Source: Desulfosarcina ovata subsp. ovata (GTDB taxonomy: Bacteria > Desulfobacterota > Desulfobacteria > Desulfobacterales > Desulfosarcinaceae). Taken from it: 64,000 nucleotides of DNA. Position numbers and translations under genes: made by a program. Of this stretch, positions 52,580-60,775 are shown one piece after another (the first letter of the stretch is position 1; each line of letters starts with the position of its first letter). The DNA is taken from NCBI RefSeq assembly GCF_009689005.1, contig NZ_AP021879.1, positions 4,216,001 to 4,280,000 of the forward strand, written 5' to 3'. The notes beneath the pieces are model-generated. The model ran no database searches, was not told the DNA's origin, and worked only from the letters and a program-made list of their open reading frames with translations.

Positions 52580-52981
52580 ATGTCCAAAAAAGAATGGGTA
52601 TATGATCCTCAATCAGGAGGGGTAAAAATTCCAGATAAGATCAAACCAATTATCCGCGAACGTATCCTTTCTCATGCGAAGGAAAACTACTCTGGAAAAT
52701 ACAATCGAATTGACGTTAGGTTTCGCAGCAAGTTTTGCTACATTGACGCATATATTGAGCCGTATGTATCTCCGGATTACGATCCCGAACTTTTTGGCGG
52801 AAAATCACGCGAAGAAAGAACCGAAGAATTAAGAGAGTTTCCCACTCACCTCTGTCGACTCAGGTACTTCGGTGACGATAACAAGTGGACGATGACCTAT
52901 TATTCGTATGGTCAAATGAACGATGAACCCTGTTATTTTGACAACGGGACATGGCACGGAACCCCCAGAAGAGGCATTTGA
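52580..52981 (+). CDS. Hypothetical protein, AT-richer patch
   Basis: I start at ATG 52580, eight bases after AAGG; codons upstream in frame are less likely. The 133-residue protein begins MSKKEWVYDPQSGGVKIPDK and has aromatic-rich strands (FCYIDAYIEPYVSPDYDPEL). There are no membrane spans and no motif known to me. Codon use is visibly AT-richer than in the flanking ligase genes. It may be part of a horizontally acquired patch up to about 55.5 kb. Confidence 0.55.
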   Translation: MSKKEWVYDPQSGGVKIPDKIKPIIRERILSHAKENYSGKYNRIDVRFRSKFCYIDAYIEPYVSPDYDPELFGGKSREERTEELREFPTHLCRLRYFGDDNKWTMTYYSYGQMNDEPCYFDNGTWHGTPRRGI

Positions 52982-53134
52982 TTCATCATCTATGTACTTG
53001 GATGGCTGATGAAGGTGTCGAACCATTTGTTTCACACTCGACCGGGAACCCGGGACGGCCTTTTTCCATAAGTCATATCGAGTTGAACGTGGTTAAAATA
53101 GACAGTTTCGTGGATGCTGGAAATCTTGCCATAA

Positions 53135-53641
53135 ATGAAGAATCAAAAAATAATCGTAAACGATTTCATGCAAAAAAATTATGTTTATTATCTTACAGAG
53201 CCAGCCGGAAAGAACTTTCATTCAGATTTCGTTCCAGAATTAACACCAAAGCAAATGCTGAGAATGGGTGTTTTCGGTGGAAAATACATGACCGACGGTG
53301 TGAAAGAGTTTCCCAGAGATTGGTTCATCCAAGCAAAGCTATGTCCTGAACGCCATGATCCCAAAATGAACTACTTTGAAGTCAACGCTTCGCAACCATT
53401 GGCTATCTGGCGAGAAAAAGGGTGGATATATCATGAGGACCCCAGAGGATGGTTTCAATGGTATTGCAGGTATTTCATGGGAAGAAGATGTGCAGACGAT
53501 GATCGTCAGATCAAAAGATGGAAATCCATGAAGAGACACATTGCTCAAATCAAGAAAAATTGTAAAAAAGGCGACCTGAATTGCCGACCAAAACAAAGGC
53601 AGGCATTGTTAAATTGGGCTTATGATAGTAGAAAAATTTGA
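53135..53641 (+). CDS. Hypothetical protein rich in Trp/Lys
   Basis: The 168-residue protein has a compact, motif-like body: FPRDWFIQAKLCPERHDPKM, then WIYHEDPRGWFQWYCRYFMG and RPKQRQALLNWAYDSRKI. The density of Trp, Tyr, Cys and basic residues suggests a conserved nucleic-acid or ligand-binding fold, but I cannot name it. The start is uncertain (ATG 53135 or 53168) because neither has a good ribosome site. Confidence 0.6.
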   Translation: MKNQKIIVNDFMQKNYVYYLTEPAGKNFHSDFVPELTPKQMLRMGVFGGKYMTDGVKEFPRDWFIQAKLCPERHDPKMNYFEVNASQPLAIWREKGWIYHEDPRGWFQWYCRYFMGRRCADDDRQIKRWKSMKRHIAQIKKNCKKGDLNCRPKQRQALLNWAYDSRKI

Positions 53642-53663
53642 AGCCGAACTGTGTCCCAACCGC

Positions 53664-53811
53664 TAAGAGCCTGTTTGAGAAGTCTGGATCAGGCTCGATA
53701 ACAAGGCGGAAAGTGGCTCTAAAGCGGAGCATATAGGTAATATGTGAGCATTTTGAGACACTTTCCAACGCCGTTAGCGGGCCTTAGACGGATTTATCAA
53801 ACAGGCTCTTA
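53664..53811. mobile_element. 148-bp MITE with TA target duplication
   Basis: The ends are perfect inverted repeats, TAAGAGCCTGTTTGA (53664-53678) and TCAAACAGGCTCTTA (53797-53811). The interior can also pair (GGAAAGTG with CACTTTCC), giving one long hairpin. The outer TA on each side is consistent with an IS630/Tc1-type TA duplication. It encodes nothing. Confidence 0.8.
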
Positions 53812-53842
53812 GTTGGGGATCACTTATTTCAGGAGTAAAGAC

Positions 53843-54379
53843 ATGGCACATATTAAGTTGCCGGAATTTTCCGACATGTCACCGAAAATTCAAAAGTTGG
53901 TAAAACCGAGATTAGAGAAAAATGGAACTCTCGACGAAACGACCAGACTTCTTTCTCTACGCGAGGATATTTTTTTGGCTACAAATAATATGGTCATTAA
54001 CTTCTTAATCACCAAAACAGAACTACCCTATTCCACCAAAGAACGTATTGCAGTGCTTGTTTCAATGGAAAACGGCTGCAAAATCTGTGTGAACGCGCAT
54101 AAGACACTCGCCAAAAGACTCGGCATGAGTGATAAACAGGTTGAACAGATTTTGGGTGGTATAGATACAATTGAATGTGGTGAAGGGGAAAAACTTCTAC
54201 TGAAATTTTGTCTGCGAGCCTCCCGGAAAGATTCTTACAAAATTCTAAAATCAGATATCGATGAAGTAAAAAACATGGGATACAGTGATACACAAATTTT
54301 TGAGGCCGTCGCTATAACAGGCTATTTTAACTATATTAATACAATAACCAACGTTTTTGGTCTGGAAGATGAAGCATAA
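53843..54379 (+). CDS. Carboxymuconolactone decarboxylase/AhpD-like protein
   Basis: The ATG at 53843 follows AGGAG. The 178-residue protein has the helical CMD/AhpD core with the redox motif as NGCKICVNAHKTLAKRLG (CxxC followed by His) near residue 82. Proteins of this family are alkylhydroperoxidase-like disulphide reductases or carboxymuconolactone decarboxylases; the CxxCxxxH pattern favours the peroxidase-like group. It lies directly after a MITE and before another repeat, with AT-rich codon use. Partner proteins are not visible. Confidence 0.85.
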   Translation: MAHIKLPEFSDMSPKIQKLVKPRLEKNGTLDETTRLLSLREDIFLATNNMVINFLITKTELPYSTKERIAVLVSMENGCKICVNAHKTLAKRLGMSDKQVEQILGGIDTIECGEGEKLLLKFCLRASRKDSYKILKSDIDEVKNMGYSDTQIFEAVAITGYFNYINTITNVFGLEDEA

Positions 54380-54387
54380 CAGCAATA

Positions 54388-54546
54388 AGGCGATTGGCGG
54401 AAAAGAATATACCAGGATGCGCAGGCTTTTCATTCGTATTCAAGGCGGGCTTTTTTACGCATAGTGGGGCTATGTGTAGAAACGCCCAACGAAGAAGACG
54501 GATGGAAAGACAAGCAGGCGGGTATATTCTTTGACAGAAATCGCCG
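54388..54546. mobile_element. 159-bp MITE-like element, copy 2 of the 114-bp repeat
   Basis: The left part (54388-54501) matches 6927-7040. The full element has inverted ends: 54389-54413 against the complement of 54521-54545, with 20 of 25 positions matching and AAAGAATATACC conserved. It ends 11 bases before the next start codon, so it may affect expression of that gene. Confidence 0.75.
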
Positions 54547-54556
54547 AAAAAGAGAG

Positions 54557-55498
54557 ATGCCGAAAATGGAAGTGCTGAAAACAAAATATGGAGAAATATC
54601 TGGTTATCAGGATTTGGAAAAACATGCCTCCGGGAATCCCGCATCCCTGATCTTTACTGAACGATTTGAAATTGAAACACCAGTCGGGGTTGTTGTTCCC
54701 CAATATTCAGTGGACGATCATGGTAGAAAAATATTAAAGCCGGTTTACTTTTACGATAATGGAAATCTCAGAAAAGCACCCCTTCAGGATGCGGCCTACA
54801 TCGAAACAAAATACGGAAAATTATCAGCAGAACTCGTCATGTTTTATAAAGATGGACTATTGAAAAAGCTTTTTCCCCTTAACGGCAAGTTAAGCGGTTA
54901 CTGGGGAGAAAAAGACGAATATACCCTGTCTGAGAACCTTGAACTGAAGCTGCCCTGCGGTACAATTCGTGCTAAGGTGATCAATATCACTTTTTTTAAA
55001 AACGGTGATATTAAAAGCATCACCCTCTGGCCACAGGAAACGATTGAAGTAAAAACACCTGCCGGAATAATGCGTGTCAGAGTTGGAATTTCGTTTTATG
55101 AAGACGGTTCTGTCAAATCAGTTGAACCGGCCGAACCTTATGCTGTTGACACAAAGCTTGGGAAAATATTGGCCTATGACAATGATCCCGAAGGCATTAT
55201 GGGGGACGTCAACTCTCTGACGTTTGACAGTGAAGGAAATGTTACATCACTGAGTACGACCCATAGTTCCATAACGGTTAAAACCGCTTCCGGGGAACAG
55301 GTAGTGTATTCCCCTTCGGAAAAAGAGAGTCTCTGTTCTGAAAATGTAGCAATAACCGTTCCTCTTCAAATTGATTTTCCTAACGGCAAGGCTCGTTTTA
55401 ACAATAGTGCTTCCGCTGAGTACGATTTTTCGGAATGCTCATTTGAAGTCATCAAATATGAAAAAAAAGCAGCAGACCCCAGGTATGAGTGCAGGTAA
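54557..55498 (+). CDS. Beta-rich repeat protein of unknown function
   Basis: I use ATG 54557; upstream codons in frame belong to the MITE. The 313-residue protein contains several short repeats of the pattern (V/I)xFYxxGxxK, as in KPVYFYDNGNLRKAPLQ, LVMFYKDGLLKKLFPL, ITFFKNGDIKSITLWP and ISFYEDGSVKSVEPAE. This resembles MORN/YwqK-like strand repeats. There is no signal peptide. It sits 33 bases before a CGGC-domain gene and is probably co-transcribed with it. Function unknown. Confidence 0.65.
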   Translation: MPKMEVLKTKYGEISGYQDLEKHASGNPASLIFTERFEIETPVGVVVPQYSVDDHGRKILKPVYFYDNGNLRKAPLQDAAYIETKYGKLSAELVMFYKDGLLKKLFPLNGKLSGYWGEKDEYTLSENLELKLPCGTIRAKVINITFFKNGDIKSITLWPQETIEVKTPAGIMRVRVGISFYEDGSVKSVEPAEPYAVDTKLGKILAYDNDPEGIMGDVNSLTFDSEGNVTSLSTTHSSITVKTASGEQVVYSPSEKESLCSENVAITVPLQIDFPNGKARFNNSASAEYDFSECSFEVIKYEKKAADPRYECR

Positions 55499-55531
55499 TT
55501 TTTATCAATCTTATAATTGCTGGAGGAAAAA

Positions 55532-55900
55532 ATGGAGAAAATACTGATTATCGGTTGCAAACGGGCCATGGATGATGTTTGCATCGGCTGTTCCCGGTGC
55601 ATGGTGGGCTTTAATCGCCGGGAAGGTGAATTCGAACGCTATGGTCAGGACGCGGAACTGACCGGCCTGCTCAACTGTGGCGACTGCCCGGGCGCGACCA
55701 TTGTTACCCGCATGGCCCAGGTCAATCTGTGGAACAAGCCCATGAATGAAGCTCCGACCAAAGTGCATGTCGCCCCCTGTATCACCGACCACTGTCCATA
55801 CAAGGAGACCCTGATCAATAAAATCAAGGCCAAGGCCGGTGTTGAGGTCATCGAAGGAGCGCACCCGTACAAACCAAGTGATATTTTTACACCAACTTGA
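55532..55900 (+). CDS. CGGC-domain protein (putative metal-binding)
   Basis: The ATG at 55532 follows GGAGGAAAA. The 122-residue protein carries the CGGC-type Cys pattern: IIGCKRAMDDVCIGCSRCM near the start, NCGDCPG in the middle, and APCITDHCPY towards the end. The family is small, cytoplasmic and found mainly in anaerobes, and it is presumed to bind a metal or cluster through these Cys residues. It is downstream of the repeat protein at 54557. No experimental role is known to me. Confidence 0.85.
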   Translation: MEKILIIGCKRAMDDVCIGCSRCMVGFNRREGEFERYGQDAELTGLLNCGDCPGATIVTRMAQVNLWNKPMNEAPTKVHVAPCITDHCPYKETLINKIKAKAGVEVIEGAHPYKPSDIFTPT

Positions 55901-56337
55901 TTTGATCGATTGTCTGACCCCGCACTGCGGGGATAAAGGTCTCCAAACCATATGTGCCTGTGCACGGGGCGGCGGCGGGAAAACGCCGTCACCCCGTGGG
56001 CCCGCCGTTGATTGACAATCAATCTATGGAACCCACCAATTATTTTGTGAACGCTTCAGAATAGGTATTTAATTCCCATCCAATTCCAACGGTGTGGATG
56101 CCAGCCATTTCCACCACACACCAAAATGGTTTGACGGACCATTGTTTCCTTCCTGATGGCATCTGAAGTGAGCATCTTTCATTATAAAAAAAATTTGTTA
56201 GAATTCGATTAGACAGAAGAAAAAAGTGGCAATCAAAATAAAAATCTGGTTGTGATTTCGATTCTAAAGAAACGTTCTTGCGGGTTGTCCAACTACCGTT
56301 GGTTTACTACTTTCTCATTGTCGTGCGGAGCCTCTTA
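55901..56337. other. Intergenic stretch with hairpins, no gene seen
   Basis: In 437 bases I see only hairpins. One has CACGGGG paired with CCCCGTG (55963-55998) and an inner GGCG/CGCC. A shorter CCCCGCA..GCGGGG-type stem lies just before it. Both follow the CGGC gene and may act in termination, though no T-run follows. The rest is AT-rich and may hold the promoter of the next gene. Confidence 0.4.
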
Positions 56338-58116
56338 ATGAAGAAATCGACTGAATCTGAATCGATGCAGATGCCTGACCGGCCGGACCATGCTTTTCAA
56401 CCCATTGTCAATATTCACAGCGGCGTTTGCTACGGTTATGAGGCCACTATCATCAACGCGGACGCAAAATCCGTTGCCGGGCCATCTGGCCAGGACTGTC
56501 GGGATTCACTGTGCGCCCGGACCCACGGTGGCCTTTATCAACATGCGGTTACGAAATTCAACGCCATCCCATGGAATGCGCAGGCCTGCCTTTTTTTTAA
56601 CATCGACAGCTGGTTGTATGATGAAACAAACGGCATGGACGGGTTGATCGATGCGCTGGCGAAAGAACCTCCCGGCAGTGCCGGCAAACGATGCCTGCAA
56701 CTCTCGGCCCGGTTGATGACCAGCCCCTCCGGAAAACTCATCGAGCGCCTGAACCAGCTCCGGCGACAAGGGGTTCGCATTGCCGTTGATGGCTTCGGGG
56801 GCTCCGGGATGCGCCTGTTTTACGACCTGCGCCCGGATTACGTCAAACTCGACCCGTTTTTCATCGACCAGATGGACTGCAACCGGGAAAAGCGAATGAT
56901 CGCGGCCTGTCTGGTCTCGGTCGCCCATCAACTGGGCAGCATGGTGATCGCCCAGCGGGTGGCCGACGAATCGGTATTCCACGAATGCCGCAATATCGGT
57001 TGCGACCTGGTCCAGGGGGATCTCATCCAGCCGTCGATGACGGATCCACAACGGCTGCGGAAGACCTACTCAGCGGTGCGGCAGTGGTGTGAGCATGACC
57101 GGCGCGGCAGCGGCCTGAAGGATCACTCACTGCTGCGGGCCGGTATCGAAACGATTCACCCGGTACGCTCGGATGCACCGATGACAGAAATTCTGGATGC
57201 ATTCAAGAATCACATCACCCGAACATTTTTCCCGGTGGTCAATCCCTACAGTGAACCGGTGGGAATTATCCGCGAGACGTCCATCAAGGAATTCATCTAT
57301 TCCCGGTATGGCCGTTTTGTTCTGGAGAATCAGGCCTTCAGCAGAAATATCGATGAGTTCATCACACGCATTCCACAGGTCGATGTCCGTATGCCCATCG
57401 ATCATATCATGGATCTGTTCACCGGGAACGAACCCCTCGAAGGGGTTCTGGTGACCCGGGATATGGCTTATGTCGGTTTCCTGAATACCCAGTCCATGCT
57501 TAAAATCCTGAACGAAAAGAAGCTGGCCCTGGCCCGGGATCAGAACCCGCTCTCCAATCTTCCCGGTAATCACTGCATTGTTGAGTATGTCTCCCAGGCC
57601 CTGCAGGACACGGCCGCCAGCTACGCCCTGGTCTATTTCGATTTCGACAACTTCAAGGCATACAACGATCATTACGGGTTCCGCCAGGGAGACCGGGTGA
57701 TCCTGCTGTTCGCCGACCTGCTTAAATCCCATATCCTCTGCCGCGACCGATTTGTGGGCCACGTCGGGGGGGATGATTTCTTCATGGGATTGAAAGACAT
57801 CCCCCTCGGGGAGGTCGTTGACGAAGTGACGGCCATCGCAAGTCGGTTCCGAGACAATGTGCGGGGGTTTTACCGGCATACGGCCATCGAACGGGGATGC
57901 ATCCAGGCCCTGGATCGAGAGGGCCAACTGAAATGCTTCCCCTTGATGACGGTCAGCAGCGTTATCCTCGATCTTCCGGCCGACGGGCAACGGATCTATT
58001 CTCCCGAAGAGATCGGCACCGTCATCGCCAAAATGAAAAAAACCGCCAAACAGTCAGCGGACAAGCTGTCGGTGGCGAGTCTGATGCCCCGATGGGACTC
58101 AGAAGCTGTCAGCTGA
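56338..58116 (+). CDS. EAL-CBS-GGDEF protein (c-di-GMP metabolism or sensing)
   Basis: The ATG at 56338 follows GGAG; a TTG at 56278 is less likely. The product has 592 residues. An EAL-like domain comes first but is degenerate: GYEATII replaces GYEALxR, and IAVDGFGGSGMRLF stands where DDFGxGYS is usual. A CBS-like middle follows (about 275-400). A C-terminal GGDEF domain has NPLSNLPGNHCI, VYFDFDNFKAYNDHYGFRQG and GHVGGDDFFMG, and it looks catalytically plausible. Therefore diguanylate cyclase activity is likely and phosphodiesterase activity doubtful; the EAL part may serve as a sensor. No membrane spans. Confidence 0.88.
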   Translation: MKKSTESESMQMPDRPDHAFQPIVNIHSGVCYGYEATIINADAKSVAGPSGQDCRDSLCARTHGGLYQHAVTKFNAIPWNAQACLFFNIDSWLYDETNGMDGLIDALAKEPPGSAGKRCLQLSARLMTSPSGKLIERLNQLRRQGVRIAVDGFGGSGMRLFYDLRPDYVKLDPFFIDQMDCNREKRMIAACLVSVAHQLGSMVIAQRVADESVFHECRNIGCDLVQGDLIQPSMTDPQRLRKTYSAVRQWCEHDRRGSGLKDHSLLRAGIETIHPVRSDAPMTEILDAFKNHITRTFFPVVNPYSEPVGIIRETSIKEFIYSRYGRFVLENQAFSRNIDEFITRIPQVDVRMPIDHIMDLFTGNEPLEGVLVTRDMAYVGFLNTQSMLKILNEKKLALARDQNPLSNLPGNHCIVEYVSQALQDTAASYALVYFDFDNFKAYNDHYGFRQGDRVILLFADLLKSHILCRDRFVGHVGGDDFFMGLKDIPLGEVVDEVTAIASRFRDNVRGFYRHTAIERGCIQALDREGQLKCFPLMTVSSVILDLPADGQRIYSPEEIGTVIAKMKKTAKQSADKLSVASLMPRWDSEAVS

Positions 58117-58211
58117 CCGGCAGGACACCCGCAACGGAAATGCCAGAGGGAGCTGTGGGCGAAGCGGTTGCTGTCCCCTTCACTCAAGGTCGTTGACGGC
58201 TGGGTCGGTTA

Positions 58212-59093
58212 TTATCCGGCAACCGCCTGCATGCATTCCTGCACGGGGGATAACTCCATCATGGGGTGTTCGCCACGGGCCAACCGCCTGCCGATGTCCT
58301 CAACCACCGCCGTGCACTCCCAGATGCCCCGAACCACATAATGGGCACCCGCCTGACGGTACCGGGCTTCGATGACAGCCAGGCGCCGCTCCATTTCTGA
58401 CGGCGGAACAGCGGCCACAAGATCGGCGGGCAGGCCCAGCTCGTTGCCCGACTGGGTCAGGCCGATGGTCCACATGCCGGCATTGAGGCCTTCCTCGATA
58501 TCACTGACGGTGTCGCCGATCTTTATCATGGCGGCCATGGGATAGATCTGCAGCCGGATGGCGTTCTGATAGCACATCCAGGGATAGGGCCGTCCCGCAG
58601 GCACATCGGACGCGCACACCATGCAGTCGGGCGTGTAGCCCTGCCTGGCGGCCTGATCGGTCAGCACTTGCATCATCGGTGCGGTGTAACCGGTGCAGGA
58701 GCCGATGAGGATGCCCTGCTCACGCATGGCGGCCACAAAAGGCAGCAGGCCATCGATGAGCGCAGCATGATCGGCGATGGTGTCGACCATCATCGGTTCG
58801 GTGCGCACGTACAGCAAATCCACATCACTTTCATCAGGCATGCGACCGTATTGTTCCTGCCATTGGGTGACGACTCCCGGCAGCCTACACATGCGCCGGA
58901 TGTGCTCTTTTTTTGCCAGCCCCATGAACTGCCGGGCTTCAGTGACCGAAACATGGATGTCGAAGGCGTCAAAGACATGCACAAATACGGCGGCCATCCC
59001 CATGCAGCCGTAATCGACGGCGGTTCCGGCCCAGTCCAGCACGACGGCCCGGACCGGCCCGCTATAGGTGGAAGTAAGGTTGGATGCGTTCAT
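58212..59093 (-). CDS. phnX: Phosphonoacetaldehyde hydrolase (phosphonatase)
   Basis: The 293-residue HAD-superfamily enzyme has VLDWAGTAVDYGCMG with the nucleophile Asp, MGLAKKEHIRRMC with the Schiff-base Lys of the cap domain, and IGSCTGYTAPMM. The C-terminal acidic motif is KIGDTVSDIEEGLNAG. It cleaves phosphonoacetaldehyde to acetaldehyde and phosphate in 2-aminoethylphosphonate use. The partner transaminase (phnW) and a phosphonate transporter are not within the window. Confidence 0.92.
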   Translation of the reverse strand: MNASNLTSTYSGPVRAVVLDWAGTAVDYGCMGMAAVFVHVFDAFDIHVSVTEARQFMGLAKKEHIRRMCRLPGVVTQWQEQYGRMPDESDVDLLYVRTEPMMVDTIADHAALIDGLLPFVAAMREQGILIGSCTGYTAPMMQVLTDQAARQGYTPDCMVCASDVPAGRPYPWMCYQNAIRLQIYPMAAMIKIGDTVSDIEEGLNAGMWTIGLTQSGNELGLPADLVAAVPPSEMERRLAVIEARYRQAGAHYVVRGIWECTAVVEDIGRRLARGEHPMMELSPVQECMQAVAG

Positions 59094-59369
59094 ACGGGTT
59101 TTTCCTTTTAGATAAAAATAACTGCCGGTACGGTGGCCATGGAATTGACAAAAAAGAGTCTAAATATATTGAGAATAGGCGCTATGCATTGAGAGACGAT
59201 TAGGAAATCATTAAATTTCGATTAACCGAATTTAGCCGAAATCAGCCAAAGCAAAATTTGGTGGTCTCGTAAAAATTTGGTTGATGTGACTGACCCGCCC
59301 CAAAAAGGCCAAAGGATTGGTACGCATTCACAGGGTTAAAATGGGCAATGGGTCGCATCCTCCTGTTCG

Positions 59370-59479
59370 GTAAGCGTTTTACAGGGGGCCGCAGATGTGC
59401 GGCGCCGGGCATGAAGACGTATTGGTCATACTTCAAATGCCCGGCAACAAAGCAGATGCGGTGCCCTGTGAACGCTTAC
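59370..59479. ncRNA. Intergenic three-way-junction element
   Basis: The closing stem is GTAAGCGTTTTACAGGG (59370-59386) with CCCTGTGAACGCTTAC (59464-59479). Inside are a hairpin GCCGC/GCGGC (59388-59403) and a 13-bp helix GCCGGGCAT+GAAG with CTTC+ATGCCCGGC (59404-59445, two bases bulged). The element is about 110 bases upstream of dodecin and about 280 bases upstream of phnX, within 500 bases otherwise empty of genes. It could be a structured RNA or a palindromic repeat. Confidence 0.5.
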
Positions 59480-59592
59480 AAAGATTGACACGGGAAGGTG
59501 GTGCAGGGTATTCTCAATTCATGTTTTGAATTTAATTCTGTTGTGAGTAGCGGTTATTCAACTGTCCACTGAGAAACAGGAAGGAGAGCCCT

Positions 59593-59799
59593 ATGAGCGA
59601 AAGCGTTTACAAACTCATCGGATTGGTGGGAACAAGTCCGGCATCTTGGGAAATTGCAGCGGACAATGCTGTGGAAATCGCATCAACGTCTTTGAAGGAT
59701 CTTAGAGTGGCAGAAATTGCCAAATTGGATATGACGGTGGAAAATGGCAAGGTTACCGACTTCCGCACGCGGCTAAAGTTATCACTCAAAACAGATTGA
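59593..59799 (+). CDS. Dodecin (flavin-binding dodecamer)
   Basis: The 68-residue protein has the family form MSESVYKLIGLVGTSPASWE, then AADNAVEIASTSLKDLRVAE and the C-terminal strands. The ATG follows AAGGAGAG. Dodecins assemble into hollow dodecamers that store riboflavin or FMN in the cytoplasm. The gene stands alone. Confidence 0.93.
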   Translation: MSESVYKLIGLVGTSPASWEIAADNAVEIASTSLKDLRVAEIAKLDMTVENGKVTDFRTRLKLSLKTD

Positions 59800-59836
59800 T
59801 GAATTTTACGACAAACGGGTGACCATCAATTCGTAA

Positions 59837-60775
59837 TCAATTAACACTGCCGATAAAAAGTACCATGCCAAGGATCGTGATACCGGCCGCGCCGCCCAAG
59901 GCGAGAATCGCATATGCCAAACTGAACAGGCGCCGGTTGCCTTCCACCAGTCCCAGAAAGCGTTGCTTGAGAACGATGGTCAATACGGCAAAGACGCCGG
60001 TGGTGAGGGACATTCCGGCGGCGATGCATATCATGGCGCCCAAACCGGCGGGCAGAATCCCCAGGGTGAGTGAGAAGAGCAGAATCATCGCCGCCCCCGG
60101 GCAGGGAACGATGCCCACGGCCAAAGCCGCAACCAGGAGGCTTCGGGTATCCGATGCGCCCGGGCAGCTCTGGGGGACGGGAACCGTTTTGGTCCGCAAC
60201 TGCAAAAGCGTGTGCCCGGCCAGAAATATCCCCAGCCCGACGAGCAGCCCATAGCTGACCCTTTCCAATACCACGCCGGCATTCTCCAGGGTCATGGCAC
60301 CGGATGTTTTCAGGACCGTTGCGCCCACAAGAATCAGCACTGTGCCGGACAGCACATGGACGAGCATGGTCAGACAGCCGAGCGCCAGCCCCCGTTTGAT
60401 GGTGCCGGGACGGTTGAGAAAATAGGCACAGGCGTAAACCTTGCCGTGGCCCGGTCCCAAAGCGTGAACCATGCCATAAAGCAGGGAGAAGAGCATGAAC
60501 ATCCGAAACGCATGGCCGAATGGATCTTGCTGGATATCCCCGGCCAACCGGACCATGTTCTGTCGGATGGCGAACTGGACCGTGACGATCTTCTGCATGG
60601 CCGGCTGAAAAAGCGCCGGATAGCCAACTGCCGGCTTGCTTTCGGTTGTGCCGTTGGTCCGCTTCGAGGAGATAAAAGGATTGCGGGCCGCCTGGCTTGA
60701 CGCGCCATAACCCCATGGCATGACCGCCACGACCGCCACCATCAGCATCAGAAAGGCGATACGACGCATCCTCAT
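59837..60775 (-). CDS. NicO/RcnA-type nickel/cobalt exporter
   Basis: The 312-residue protein has a signal-like N-terminus (LMLMVAVVAVMPWGYGAS) and six or seven spans. The NicO signature lies in LLYGMVHALGPGHGKVYACA, with the conserved His and the HGK. A second motif follows (ALAVGIVPCPGAAMILLFSL). It is expected to move Ni(II)/Co(II) across the inner membrane, usually outward. It overlaps the DUF1007 gene by 4 bases; the two are a recurrent pair. Confidence 0.88.
   Translation of the reverse strand: MRMRRIAFLMLMVAVVAVMPWGYGASSQAARNPFISSKRTNGTTESKPAVGYPALFQPAMQKIVTVQFAIRQNMVRLAGDIQQDPFGHAFRMFMLFSLLYGMVHALGPGHGKVYACAYFLNRPGTIKRGLALGCLTMLVHVLSGTVLILVGATVLKTSGAMTLENAGVVLERVSYGLLVGLGIFLAGHTLLQLRTKTVPVPQSCPGASDTRSLLVAALAVGIVPCPGAAMILLFSLTLGILPAGLGAMICIAAGMSLTTGVFAVLTIVLKQRFLGLVEGNRRLFSLAYAILALGGAAGITILGMVLFIGSVN

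Noticed and set aside
59242..59436. 64-residue open frame upstream of dodecin
   Set aside because: It overlaps the three-way-junction element, has no good ribosome site, and is better explained as structured or repetitive DNA.
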